Assembly: GCA_034432935.1 (NCBI GenBank)
Contig: DAOUBD010000012.1
Coordinates: 1-64,000, forward strand
Length of the DNA: 64,000 nt
Origin: DAOUAG01 sp034432935
GTDB lineage: Bacteria > Chloroflexota > Dehalococcoidia > SM23-28-2 > RBG-16-64-32
Direction of reading: 5' to 3'
Positions 33,399 to 41,482 of the stretch are shown in pieces (position 1 is the first letter of the stretch; each line of letters starts with the position of its first letter). The notes beneath the pieces were generated by a model. It saw only the letters and a list, made by a program, of their open reading frames with translations. It searched no databases and was not told the origin of the DNA. Both the position numbers and the translations under genes were made by a program.

Positions 33399-34205
33399 TT
33401 ACTCCCCCGTAAAGTTCGGCTCGCGCTTCTCGAGGAACGCCTTCACGCCCTCCCTGGCGTCGTTGGTGTTGGAGGCGATGACCGAGGCCATGGTCTCGAA
33501 GTCGATGGCCCCCTCCAGATCGGATGTGAGACCTTTGTACACCATCCGCCGGGCCATTTCGACCGCGGTGCTAGCGCCCCGGGCCAGTTCTTTGGCGTAG
33601 CTCAGCGCGGCAGGCAGCGCTTCTCCCGCCGGGCACAGCTCGTCGATGATCCCTGCCTCCTTGGCCTCCTGCGCATTGAGCCAGGCGCCGGTAGTCATCA
33701 TCTTCAGCGCCATGGGGATGCCCGCGATCCGGGGCAGGAAGAACGACATACCGCACTCCGGGACCACGCCCCGTTTGACGAAGATCGCAGAGATGCGAGT
33801 TGTCTCGTCGGCAAACCGGCGGTCGGTGGCGAGGGCGTACACGAGGCCCACGCCGGCTACGTGACCCTGGAGGGCCGAAATCACCGGTTTGTCTACTGCA
33901 ATTAGAGCCCTGGTCACATCGGCAAAAGGGCCGAAGGGGTTCTTGCGCTGGAAACGGGGTATCTTTCGCTCCCCCAACAGTGAACCTTCGTCCACCCAGC
34001 CCAGGTCGCCTCCGGCGCAGAAGGAACGGCCCTCGCCCCGCAGCAGCACCGCCCGCACCTCGTCCCGGAAGCGGATCTCCGTAAGGAGGTCGGCAAGCCG
34101 CCTCGCCATCTCCCAGTCAATGGCGTTTAGCCTATCGCTGCGGTTCAGCGTCACTATCCCGACACCATCCTCCACGTCGAACTTGATGCGATTATCCTCT
34201 GACAT
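33399..34205 (-). CDS. Crotonase-fold (enoyl-CoA hydratase/isomerase family) protein
   Basis: A 268-residue crotonase. CoA-binding and oxyanion elements F-C-A-G-G-D-L (near 63) and A-L-Q-G-H-V-A-G-V-G-L (near 105) are present. The two catalytic Glu of rat hydratase map by eye to Val (G-L-V-Y-A) and Phe (A-I-F-V-K), so classical hydration is unlikely; isomerase, hydrolase or lyase activity is possible. Convergent with the CoxG-like gene and upstream of nothing on its strand, so probably transcribed alone. Confidence 0.86.
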   Translation of the reverse strand: MSEDNRIKFDVEDGVGIVTLNRSDRLNAIDWEMARRLADLLTEIRFRDEVRAVLLRGEGRSFCAGGDLGWVDEGSLLGERKIPRFQRKNPFGPFADVTRALIAVDKPVISALQGHVAGVGLVYALATDRRFADETTRISAIFVKRGVVPECGMSFFLPRIAGIPMALKMMTTGAWLNAQEAKEAGIIDELCPAGEALPAALSYAKELARGASTAVEMARRMVYKGLTSDLEGAIDFETMASVIASNTNDAREGVKAFLEKREPNFTGE

Positions 34206-34338
34206 CGCCCGGTGACCTCCTCGTGCCGAAAACTGGCTGGTCCGCCCTAGATTCTATCGAGCCAGGCAGCTGTGGGCCAGGTTTTCCGACTCGTTCGGGG
34301 CGTGGACCCCCTTGCGATACCCCAGACAGGAGCCAATA

Positions 34339-34458
34339 GGTTGTGGGGCACCTATGCCCCCGCCTTCAGGCGGGTGTGGTGCAACTGACGCCGACACGAA
34401 ACGCTGATCAGCCGGTTGTGGGGCACCTATGCCCCCGCCTTCAGGTAGGGGTGGTGCA
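34339..34458. repeat. Two 45-bp direct repeats, each with a double hairpin
   Basis: Copies at 34339-34383 and 34414-34458 match at 42 of 45 bases, 75 bp apart. Each holds GGGGCA-CCTA-TGCCCC and then a second hairpin, CCCGCC-TTCA-GGCGGG in copy 1; copy 2 has the second stem weakened by a mismatch and a G-T pair. GTGGTGCA follows. The hairpin plus flank looks like the subterminal hairpins of IS200/IS605/TnpB ends, but no transposase is present. The rest of the 347-bp gap (34206-34552) holds only a promoter. Confidence 0.65.
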
Positions 34459-34503
34459 GGGAGGCCGGAGAGCCGCAGGGTCCGCCACGTTTCCTTCTCC
34501 GCG

Positions 34504-34532
34504 TTGACTCCCTCTGCGAGCCACTGTATCTT
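34504..34532 (+). promoter_or_regulatory. Sigma-70-type promoter of the DsrE-like gene
   Basis: TTGACT (34504-34509), 17 bp, TATCTT (34527-34532), 20 bp before the ATG. Confidence 0.5.
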
Positions 34533-34552
34533 CGTGTTCGGCGCATCACGCC

Positions 34553-35002
34553 ATGGACACGCAGATGCCGCGGATAGACGTACTGCTAATCTTGAGGGAC
34601 GCCATCGCCAGTTCGGTGGTGGGGACGGTTCAGGCGGCTATGGAAGCCCGCAGGGCGGGTAAGGAGGCCGCCGTCCTCATCACCCAGGAGGCGTTGGCAG
34701 CCGTCGTCCGAGGATCCTTCGCGTGGCCCAGGGACCTCTCCGGCCAAGAGATGCGTCTGGGCATAGCGTCGCGGGCTGCAACTCTCGGGCTGCCCATCAT
34801 GGGCCGTGGCGAGGGCCGGCAGATAGACGCCAGAGCTATGATCCCTTTGGCCCTGGAGGCCGGCGTCCGCCTCTTTGCCTGTCCGTTGTGGACAGAGCTC
34901 CTAGGCCTAGAGAAAGACCTTCCCCCCGGCGTGGAACTGCTAGAGGCCACCCAGGCGCAGGAGCTCATCGCTAACGCGCGGACGGTAATCGGGACGCTAT
35001 AA
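34553..35002 (+). CDS. DsrE/DsrF-like (peroxiredoxin-superfamily) protein
   Basis: A 149-residue protein with the DsrE-like alternating fold: M-P-R-I-D-V-L-L-I-L-R, an Ala-rich helix (V-G-T-V-Q-A-A-M-E-A), then L-G-L-P-I-M-G-R-G and the conserved Cys in L-F-A-C-P-L-W. Family members carry sulfur or bind a ligand; this one has a single Cys. A promoter is present and the crotonase follows after 12 bp with its own strong ribosome-binding site, so the two may be co-transcribed. Function in this pathway is unclear. Confidence 0.75.
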   Translation: MDTQMPRIDVLLILRDAIASSVVGTVQAAMEARRAGKEAAVLITQEALAAVVRGSFAWPRDLSGQEMRLGIASRAATLGLPIMGRGEGRQIDARAMIPLALEAGVRLFACPLWTELLGLEKDLPPGVELLEATQAQELIANARTVIGTL

Positions 35003-35014
35003 GGAGGGGGAGCC

Positions 35015-35896
35015 ATGAGTTGGACCCAGTGGGAAGAGGTCACCGGCGAAGGCATGCAGTTCGATGACATAATCTTCGAGAAGAAGTTCCATCGGGAGCT
35101 GGAGGGTGGTGTAGCCCGAATCACTATCAACCGGCCCGAAAAGTACAACGCCATGACCACCCACACCGTGGACGAGATGTTCCGAGCTTTCTATGACGCT
35201 AGCCACGACCCCATGATCGGAGTCATCGTCCTGGCTGGCGCTGGAGAACACTTCGGCACGGGCGGCGATGTGGAGTGGGAGCAGTGGGGGCTGCGGAGCG
35301 CTTTCTACTTTCGCTACCCTCCGAACCGCCTTGTCCGCCTCTCGCCAAAGCCCGTCATAGCTGCCGTACAAGGGTACTGCATCGGCGGGTCCAATCATCT
35401 GGCCTACTGCTGCGACTTCACCATCGCCGCCGACAACGCGATCTTCGGCCAGGCCGGGCCCCGCGTGTCCAGCCCCGCCGACGGCTACTTCGTGCCCTAT
35501 CTGGTGCGGGTGGTAGGGGCCAAGAAGGCCCGTGAGATGTGGATGCTGTGCCGCCGTTATACGGCTCACGAGGCTCTGGAGATGGGTCTCGTGAATACCG
35601 TCGTGCCCCTCCATCGTCTGGCCGATGAGACCGACCGCTGGTGCGAGGAGCTCCTTTCCGTTAGCCCCGGATGTCTCCAGATCTTGAAGGCCGCCTTCGA
35701 TCGCGAGATCGATGCGATGCCTGAGATGGGGGTCATCTCTAGCGAGCTCTATCCGGACTGGTTCGATAGCCCCGAGGGCAAGGAAGGCGGAGCCGCTTTC
35801 CTGGAAAAGCGCCGCCCCCGTTTCTGGGCGTTGCGCCGGCAGGAGATGGAGGCGCGCAGACGGCCGGAGGAAGGGTCGAGCAGCCGCGGCGCCTGA
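35015..35896 (+). CDS. MenB/BadI-like crotonase, possible ring-cleaving hydrolase
   Basis: A 293-residue crotonase. F-G-Q-A-G-P-R-V-S-S (about 148-157) and K-K-A-R-E-M-W (about 169-175), followed by M-G-L-V-N-T-V-V-P, are the hallmark of dihydroxynaphthoyl-CoA synthase (MenB) and 2-ketocyclohexanecarboxyl-CoA hydrolase (BadI). The Asp of the MenB/BadI loop is kept as A-D-G-Y. No other menaquinone gene is nearby, so C-C bond hydrolysis in a cyclic acyl-CoA is more likely than naphthoate synthesis. AGGAGGGGG precedes the ATG. Confidence 0.85.
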   Translation: MSWTQWEEVTGEGMQFDDIIFEKKFHRELEGGVARITINRPEKYNAMTTHTVDEMFRAFYDASHDPMIGVIVLAGAGEHFGTGGDVEWEQWGLRSAFYFRYPPNRLVRLSPKPVIAAVQGYCIGGSNHLAYCCDFTIAADNAIFGQAGPRVSSPADGYFVPYLVRVVGAKKAREMWMLCRRYTAHEALEMGLVNTVVPLHRLADETDRWCEELLSVSPGCLQILKAAFDREIDAMPEMGVISSELYPDWFDSPEGKEGGAAFLEKRRPRFWALRRQEMEARRRPEEGSSSRGA

Positions 35897-35902
35897 GGTG
35901 GG

Positions 35903-37069
35903 TTATTCGCGAGGCAGGCCCAGACCCCGCTGGGCGATGATATTGCGCTGGATCTCGTTCGTCCCGGCGGAGATGCTCCAGTGCACTGTTAACAGATAGA
36001 AGAAGCTGAGGCGGCCCTCAACAGGTGCAAGATAGGAGAACTGTTCTAGGCAGCCACCCAGGCCGAGGATGTTGACGGCCGTGTTGGCAAATCGTTGCGC
36101 CAGCTCTGTCGCGTAGGCCTTGGAGAGGGACGCTTCGTACGAGGGCGTAGCGCCCTGATCCTGGAGCCAGGCAACGCGGTAAGCCAGCCAGCGCCCAACC
36201 TCGATCTCCACTGCGTGGCCTGCGAGGCGCATCCTCTGGGCGGGGCTGATGCTGCCGGGGTGCTCCTTCAAGTAGCCCAGCAGGTCGTCGAACCAGCGGC
36301 GGATCGCGCCGATGCGTACGATGCCCGAGCGCTCAAATCCCAGTGTCGTGGTGGTCACGTACCAGCCTCGGTTCTCCTCTCCCAGCAGGTTTTCCCGGGG
36401 CACCACAACGTCTTCGAAGAACGTCTCGTAGAAACCGGACCGGCCGGTCATTTCGGGGATCGGCCTATAAGTGATCCCCGGTGATCTCATATCGATGAGG
36501 AAGTAGGAGATGCCCTTATGCTTCGGCGCTGCGGGGTCCGTGCGGGCCAAGAGGTGGATCCAATCGGCGTAAGCCGCGCCCGATGTCCAGATCTTGTGGC
36601 CGTTGATGACATAACTATCGCCGCGGCGCTCCGCTCGCGTCTGCACTGATGCTAGGTCGGAGCCAGCGTTGGGTTCGGAGAAACCCTGGCACCAGTAGAC
36701 CTCGCCGCGAGCAATGGGAGGGAGAAATCGGGCCTTCTGCTCCGGCGTTCCGTATTGCATGATAGCCGGCCCAACGAGGCTCGTGGCCTGGCCACCTGGC
36801 CCTCCGCCGATGGGGGCCCGGAAGTAGGTGCACTCTTCTTTCATGATGGCCTGGCGGACGTTGCTGGCTCCCCGCCCCCCGTATTCCCGCGGCCAGGCCA
36901 GGGTCAGCCATCCCTTCTGCGCCAGCTTTCTCTCGAAGGCTCGCTCCGCTTCGTACTCTTCGGGGCTATCTACGCTGGCGTCGCCAGTGCCCCCAGGCCA
37001 CTCAGCTCGGATAAACTCGCGGATTTCGCGCCGGAAGGCCTCGTCTTCGGGTGAGAACCGGAAGTCCAC
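35903..37069 (-). CDS. Acyl-CoA dehydrogenase
   Basis: A 388-residue FadE-type enzyme. Q-G-F-S-E-P-N-A-G-S-D-L-A (about 125-137) and I-N-G-H-K-I-W-T-S (about 152-160) form the FAD site. The Y-E-G-T position reads I-S-A-G-T, without the Glu, while L-G-F-E-R near 244 offers the alternative catalytic Glu. The ending N-E-I-Q-R-N-I-I-A is typical. It is the last gene of a leftward run (crotonase, CoA-transferase, crotonase, dehydrogenase) and meets the MenB-like gene 6 bp away. Confidence 0.9.
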   Translation of the reverse strand: MDFRFSPEDEAFRREIREFIRAEWPGGTGDASVDSPEEYEAERAFERKLAQKGWLTLAWPREYGGRGASNVRQAIMKEECTYFRAPIGGGPGGQATSLVGPAIMQYGTPEQKARFLPPIARGEVYWCQGFSEPNAGSDLASVQTRAERRGDSYVINGHKIWTSGAAYADWIHLLARTDPAAPKHKGISYFLIDMRSPGITYRPIPEMTGRSGFYETFFEDVVVPRENLLGEENRGWYVTTTTLGFERSGIVRIGAIRRWFDDLLGYLKEHPGSISPAQRMRLAGHAVEIEVGRWLAYRVAWLQDQGATPSYEASLSKAYATELAQRFANTAVNILGLGGCLEQFSYLAPVEGRLSFFYLLTVHWSISAGTNEIQRNIIAQRGLGLPRE

Positions 37070-37080
37070 GGGGCTGCGCT

Positions 37081-37875
37081 CTAGCGACCCTGGAACCTGG
37101 GCTCCCGCTTCTCGGCGAAGGCCTTGACCGCCTCCGCGTGGTCCCGGCTATATCCCGTGATGGCCTCTAACGCCAAGGATGTGTCCAGCGTGTCCAGCAT
37201 GGCCCGCAGGACCGTTCGCTGGACCGAGAGCTTGGCCAAGCGGATGGCGAGGGTCGCCCCCTTGGCCAGCCGGGCGGCAAAGGCCTGGGCCTCCGCGAGG
37301 ACCCGGTCGGCGGGCACGACGTGGTTTACCAGTCCGATGCGCTCGGCCTCCTGGGCAGGCAGCAGATCACCCGTCATTAGGTACTCCTTGGCCCGGGCGG
37401 GCCCTATTAGGAGCGGCCAGATGACGGCGCCGCCATCGCCTGGCACGAGTCCCACCTTTACGTGGGGGTCGCCAATGCGGGCGGTGTCGGCCATGAACAC
37501 GACGTCACACAGAAGGGCAAGGGTGGCGCCCAGTCCCACGGCGACCCCGTTTACCGCCGCGATAACCGGCTTCTCTATGGAGACTAGGTTCATAGCCAAC
37601 TGCCGCGCCCCGGAATCGAAGATGCCCGCGGGCCGGTCCTCCTTCCCCTCCGCCATATCCTTTACGTCGCCGCCCGCGCAGAAGGCACGGCCCGCGCCGG
37701 TCAGCACCACAGCCTTCACTTGGCGATCCTGCTGGACATTGAGGAACAGCTCCTCGAGCTCGTGGTGCATCGCCGTGTTGACAGCGTTAAGGGAGTCCGG
37801 GCGGTTGAGAGTGAGAGTGGCGACCCCTTCTTCAAGCTCGACCCGGACGAACTGATAATGACTGTAACCGGACAC
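37081..37875 (-). CDS. Crotonase-fold protein
   Basis: About 264 residues from GTG 37875, chosen because AGGAGGTG lies 6 bp upstream. F-C-A-G-G-D-V-K-D and N-G-V-A-V-G-L-G-A-T are the CoA and oxyanion elements. The first Glu position is Thr and the second is His (D-P-H-V-K-V-G), followed by P-G-D-G-G-A-V. An Asp in this place is seen in a separate subgroup of unknown specificity. Ends K-R-E-P-R-F-Q-G. Co-directional with the acyl-CoA dehydrogenase 11 bp downstream. Confidence 0.87.
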   Translation of the reverse strand: MSGYSHYQFVRVELEEGVATLTLNRPDSLNAVNTAMHHELEELFLNVQQDRQVKAVVLTGAGRAFCAGGDVKDMAEGKEDRPAGIFDSGARQLAMNLVSIEKPVIAAVNGVAVGLGATLALLCDVVFMADTARIGDPHVKVGLVPGDGGAVIWPLLIGPARAKEYLMTGDLLPAQEAERIGLVNHVVPADRVLAEAQAFAARLAKGATLAIRLAKLSVQRTVLRAMLDTLDTSLALEAITGYSRDHAEAVKAFAEKREPRFQGR

Positions 37876-37903
37876 GTGCCGCACCTCCTGCTTGGAACGG
37901 ACG

Positions 37904-39124
37904 TTAGATGACCCCATCAGCCCGGAGCTGGGATATCTCATCCCAGGAGTAGCCGTGCTCCATGAGGACCTCCTCGGTGTGTTGCCCGAACTCCGGGGCC
38001 TCGCGCTGGATGCGCATCGGGGTCTGGCTGAAACGGATAGGGTATCCGATCACCCTGACACGCCCCGCCGTGGGGTGGTCGAACTCGACGACGTAGTCGT
38101 TGGCCAACACCTGGGGATCCTGAAGGACGTCGTAGTAGTCCTGGACGGGGCAGTAGGCGAAGGGCGCGCCCAGACTCTCGAACCTCTGGACCCACTCGTC
38201 CCTTGTCTTGGTCGCCATCTTGTCGTCCAGGATGCGGATCAGCTCCTCCGCGTGCTCGCGCCGGCCGCCCATGGCCGTGGCAAAACGCGGGTCATCTACC
38301 AAATGGTCCAGCTCCAACGCTCGGCAGAAGTCTGGCCAGAACCTGTCGGCCTGGATCTCCGAGAAGAGGATCCACTTGCCGTCAGCGCATCGGTAGTGGT
38401 TCGTTAGGGGGTTCTTCGTCCGGGTTCGGGAGTGCCGCGCCCACGATTTTCCCCGGAAGGCCGTCACGCCGATTCCCATCGTTTGAAGGTGCAACATGCT
38501 ACCCAAGAGGGACGTGTCCACCCTTTGGCTGATACCCAGGCGCTCCCGAGCCACCAAGGCCGCCAAAATGCCCATGGTGAGGATGGTGGCGCCCATGGTA
38601 TCGGCGATCCCCGAAACCGTCTGCACCGGCTCTGGGAAATCGCGGTCTCCCATGCAGAACATGAGGCCGCTGCGGGCCTGGGCCGTCTGGTCGAATCCCC
38701 GGCGGTCTGCCCAGGGCCCTTCGGGGCCATAGGTGCTGGAAACGGCGTATACCAGGCGCGGGTTCTCCCGTGACAGCGTCTCGTAGTCCACCCGTAGGGT
38801 CCGTTGCACCCGCGCCGAGTAGTTCGTGTAGAACACGTCGGCCTTCTTTACCAGCCGGTAGAGTACCTCCCGCCCGCGCTCGTTCTTGAGATCCAGGGTG
38901 ACGCTTCGCTGATTGCGGTTGGCGGCCTCGAAGCCGGCGTGGCGGCCATCGGCGAAGGTCATGGCTTCACCATAGATGGCACCCATGCCGCGGTAGGCGT
39001 CCCCCTGGATGGGGTGTTCGATCTTTATGACGTCGGCGCCCAGGTCCCCCAGCATGTAGCCGGCGCTGGAAGGGGTGAACTGGGACCAGTTGATGACCCG
39101 GATGCCTTCTAGGGGACCAGCCAT
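37904..39124 (-). CDS. CaiB/BaiF (family III) CoA-transferase
   Basis: A 406-residue single-domain CoA-transferase that activates an acid by moving CoA from an acyl-CoA donor. It starts L-E-G-I-R-V-I-N-W-S, with I-K-I-E-H-P near 36. The catalytic Asp is kept in G-I-A-D-T-M-G near 171, and the sheet Q-R-V-D-T-S-L follows. It is 34 bp below the upstream crotonase and 28 bp above the next crotonase, so probably in one leftward operon. Confidence 0.91.
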   Translation of the reverse strand: MAGPLEGIRVINWSQFTPSSAGYMLGDLGADVIKIEHPIQGDAYRGMGAIYGEAMTFADGRHAGFEAANRNQRSVTLDLKNERGREVLYRLVKKADVFYTNYSARVQRTLRVDYETLSRENPRLVYAVSSTYGPEGPWADRRGFDQTAQARSGLMFCMGDRDFPEPVQTVSGIADTMGATILTMGILAALVARERLGISQRVDTSLLGSMLHLQTMGIGVTAFRGKSWARHSRTRTKNPLTNHYRCADGKWILFSEIQADRFWPDFCRALELDHLVDDPRFATAMGGRREHAEELIRILDDKMATKTRDEWVQRFESLGAPFAYCPVQDYYDVLQDPQVLANDYVVEFDHPTAGRVRVIGYPIRFSQTPMRIQREAPEFGQHTEEVLMEHGYSWDEISQLRADGVI

Positions 39125-39158
39125 GGCGGCCTTCCCAGGCTCCCCATGCGCCGCTCCG

Positions 39159-40064
39159 CTACTTGAACCCCAGCTCAGCCCAGCGGGCTTCCCGCTCGGC
39201 GAAGGCTTTGGATACGCCCAGCTCTTGGCGGCGCTTCAGAAAGTTAAAGTCCTCGTCGTCCCACTTCAGGTTGGTGAACAAGGGGTAGGCCAGAGCGCCG
39301 GCGTTGAACTGGCCAGGGACGCCGAGGAAGTCTAGCATCAGCAGGGTGTGGGTCTTGGCGATCATCAGGCCATCGGCTGGGTTGAGGGCCACCGCCTTGG
39401 CGTAGCGCATGACCTCGTCTTCCAGCTTGTCATCCGGCACAACCGCGTTGACCACACCCCATTCCAACGCCTGTTGGGCGTTGATGGTCTTGCCCGTCAG
39501 CTGCCATTCGCGCATTCGCTTGTATCCGAGGGTCATGAGCTGCACGAACTGCCAGCCCATGGAGAGCCCCGAGAAGCCGACGCGCTGCTGCCGCTGGCTG
39601 AAGAGCGCGCTCTCCGCGGCGATGGCCATGTCGCAACACATGAGCATGGCCAGACCCACGCCGATGGTCCAGCCGTGGGCCTGACATATGATCGTCTTGG
39701 GGCAATACAGGATGGACCTGTACATGCCGTTGAGCCAGGTGAGGACTGCCCTGACCCTGACCCGCTGGGAAGGCCGGACCCCCGGCGCGCCGCCGTAGGT
39801 GTCGTACGGGGCAAGGTGCAGGTCGTCGCCAGAGCAGAAGGACTTGCCGGCGCCCCGCAGTATGATGACCTTCACGTCATCGTCTTCCACCGCCATTGCG
39901 ATCTTGCGGGACACCTCGTTGAACTGGTCCGGAGGGTAGAGGGCGTTGTGGACGTGGGGACGGTTAAGCGTTATGGCTACGATGTCCTTGGTGAGCTTCT
40001 CATATAGGACTGTCTCGTCCAGGGGCTTCTCCAGGACGTACTTGCTGGCCTCCTGTGTGGTCAC
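39159..40064 (-). CDS. Crotonase-fold protein
   Basis: A 301-residue crotonase with an N-terminal extension of about 25 residues. F-C-S-G-D-D-L-H takes the CoA-binding place (Gly-Asp instead of Gly-Gly) and A-H-G-W-T-I-G-V-G-L the oxyanion loop. Neither catalytic Glu of classical hydratases is seen (Ala and Arg/Gln replace them in L-A-M-L-M and Q-R-Q-Q-R). It is the first gene after regulatory element copy B, so probably heads the leftward operon that ends at 35903. Confidence 0.86.
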   Translation of the reverse strand: MTTQEASKYVLEKPLDETVLYEKLTKDIVAITLNRPHVHNALYPPDQFNEVSRKIAMAVEDDDVKVIILRGAGKSFCSGDDLHLAPYDTYGGAPGVRPSQRVRVRAVLTWLNGMYRSILYCPKTIICQAHGWTIGVGLAMLMCCDMAIAAESALFSQRQQRVGFSGLSMGWQFVQLMTLGYKRMREWQLTGKTINAQQALEWGVVNAVVPDDKLEDEVMRYAKAVALNPADGLMIAKTHTLLMLDFLGVPGQFNAGALAYPLFTNLKWDDEDFNFLKRRQELGVSKAFAEREARWAELGFK

Positions 40065-40121
40065 TTCTCCTCCTTCTGCGGGGTCTGTAGCGAAGGCGTT
40101 GTTGGCCTGGCCGCCTCAATC

Positions 40122-40190
40122 AGTGTGGGCCAGTTTTGCAGGCCTGTCTGTCGGGTATCACCAGTAGGGCGTGTAGGGCAATACCTTACT
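40122..40190 (-). repeat. Regulatory element copy B
   Basis: Read on the minus strand: AGTAAGG-N5-CCCTACA (40190-40172), 16 bp, CCCGACA (40155-40149), 21 bp, CACACT (40127-40122). It lies about 60 bp upstream of the crotonase start at 40064 and points at it, in a 134-bp gap. Confidence 0.6.
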
Positions 40191-40198
40191 CCGGCGAT

Positions 40199-41482
40199 TC
40201 AATCACTGGTTGCATGGATCTGGTCCGCTATCACGCCTTCACGTTCTAGCTCCTCCACCGTCTCATCGCTCATGCCAAGGATACGCGTCAGGATCTCACG
40301 GTTGTGCTGCCCGAAGCACGGGGCGGGCCTCTCCAGGGGCGGCGCGAGCTGGCCCCGTTCCCAGAGGGATGCGCTCCGCACTTCCCAGCCGAAGACGGGG
40401 TGCTTGATCTCACGGAACATTCCCCGGGCGTTCAACTGGGGGTCACGGCGGAGCTGGCGGTAGTTCAGCACAGCGCCAGCCGGTACGCCTGCTTCTTGGA
40501 GCAGCACCTCAACGTCGCGGGCGCAGAGGCCTCGGGTCCATTCTTCTATGTGTGCATCAAGCTCGTCGTGGCGGCGCCAACGTCCGTCGGCAGTCTTCAG
40601 ATCCGGGTCTCGGGCCCACTCAGGGCTTCCCATGGCCTCTACCAACGACTGCCACTCGCCATCGCTCCGGACGGTGATGGCCACCCACTCGTCCTCGCCT
40701 AGAGCCCGGTAGACCCCCTGCGGCGCGAAAACGGGGTGGCGATTGCCCCGGTGGGGGCGCTCCCTCTGGTTCATCGACCAGTCCGTGAAGGCGGAGCCGA
40801 TGCCAAAGGAGAGGGCATCCCTTAAGGCGATGTCCCAGTGTGTCCCCTGGCCCGTCTTTCGCCACCGGCGCACGGCCATCAGCGCAGCAGCCACCCCTGT
40901 CAAGGCGCCAACGGGGTCCCCGTAGCTGAAGCCCGTTTTGGCCGGAGTGGGGTCATTCAGGTACCCGTTCTGGGAGAAGAGCCCACTTGCTACCTCTACG
41001 GGGCTGCCCAGGGCCATGGCGTCCCGGTCCGGCAACGTCTGGCCGTAGCCGGAGAGCGAGATGTAGATGATGTCCGGCTTCACCGCCTTCAGGTCTTCGT
41101 ACGTTATCCGCAGCTTCTCCTTCACGTGCGGGCGGTGGTTTTCGACAAAGATGTGAGATCTGGCCACCAGGTCGAGGAGGATCTGGCGGCCCCGAGGATC
41201 TCGCAACTCTACCGCAAGACTGAGCTTCCCGCGGTTCCACTCGTTGAAATGCTGGCTCCTGTTGGAGCGCTCTTGGGGCGTCGCCGCCTGCTGGCGTCCC
41301 CTTACACCGCGGTTGACGTCGATCACCGTGCGCATCGGGTCCCAACTGGAGGGCGATTCTACCTTGATCACCTCGGCTCCCAGATCGTGGAGCATCATGG
41401 CCATGTAGGGCCCTGCCCAGTACACGGTCCAGTCCACGACCCGCAGCCCTGCGAGCGGGAGGTGGCCTGAGCGCCAGTCCAT
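40199..41482 (-). CDS. CaiB/BaiF CoA-transferase with intact catalytic Asp
   Basis: About 427 residues from ATG 41482 (L-A-G-L-R-V-V-D-W-T, then I-K-V-E-S near 36). The Asp is kept in Y-G-D-P-V-G-A. Long upstream extension of the frame is not homologous and is ignored. The ATG overlaps the stop of the neighbouring CoA-transferase (ATGA), and that neighbour lacks the Asp, so the two may form a heterodimer equivalent to the fused double enzymes. Confidence 0.89.
   Translation of the reverse strand: MDWRSGHLPLAGLRVVDWTVYWAGPYMAMMLHDLGAEVIKVESPSSWDPMRTVIDVNRGVRGRQQAATPQERSNRSQHFNEWNRGKLSLAVELRDPRGRQILLDLVARSHIFVENHRPHVKEKLRITYEDLKAVKPDIIYISLSGYGQTLPDRDAMALGSPVEVASGLFSQNGYLNDPTPAKTGFSYGDPVGALTGVAAALMAVRRWRKTGQGTHWDIALRDALSFGIGSAFTDWSMNQRERPHRGNRHPVFAPQGVYRALGEDEWVAITVRSDGEWQSLVEAMGSPEWARDPDLKTADGRWRRHDELDAHIEEWTRGLCARDVEVLLQEAGVPAGAVLNYRQLRRDPQLNARGMFREIKHPVFGWEVRSASLWERGQLAPPLERPAPCFGQHNREILTRILGMSDETVEELEREGVIADQIHATSD

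Noticed and set aside
34339..34458. Short CRISPR array
   Set aside because: There are only two copies, each with internal hairpins and a 30-bp gap, and no cas gene in the window.
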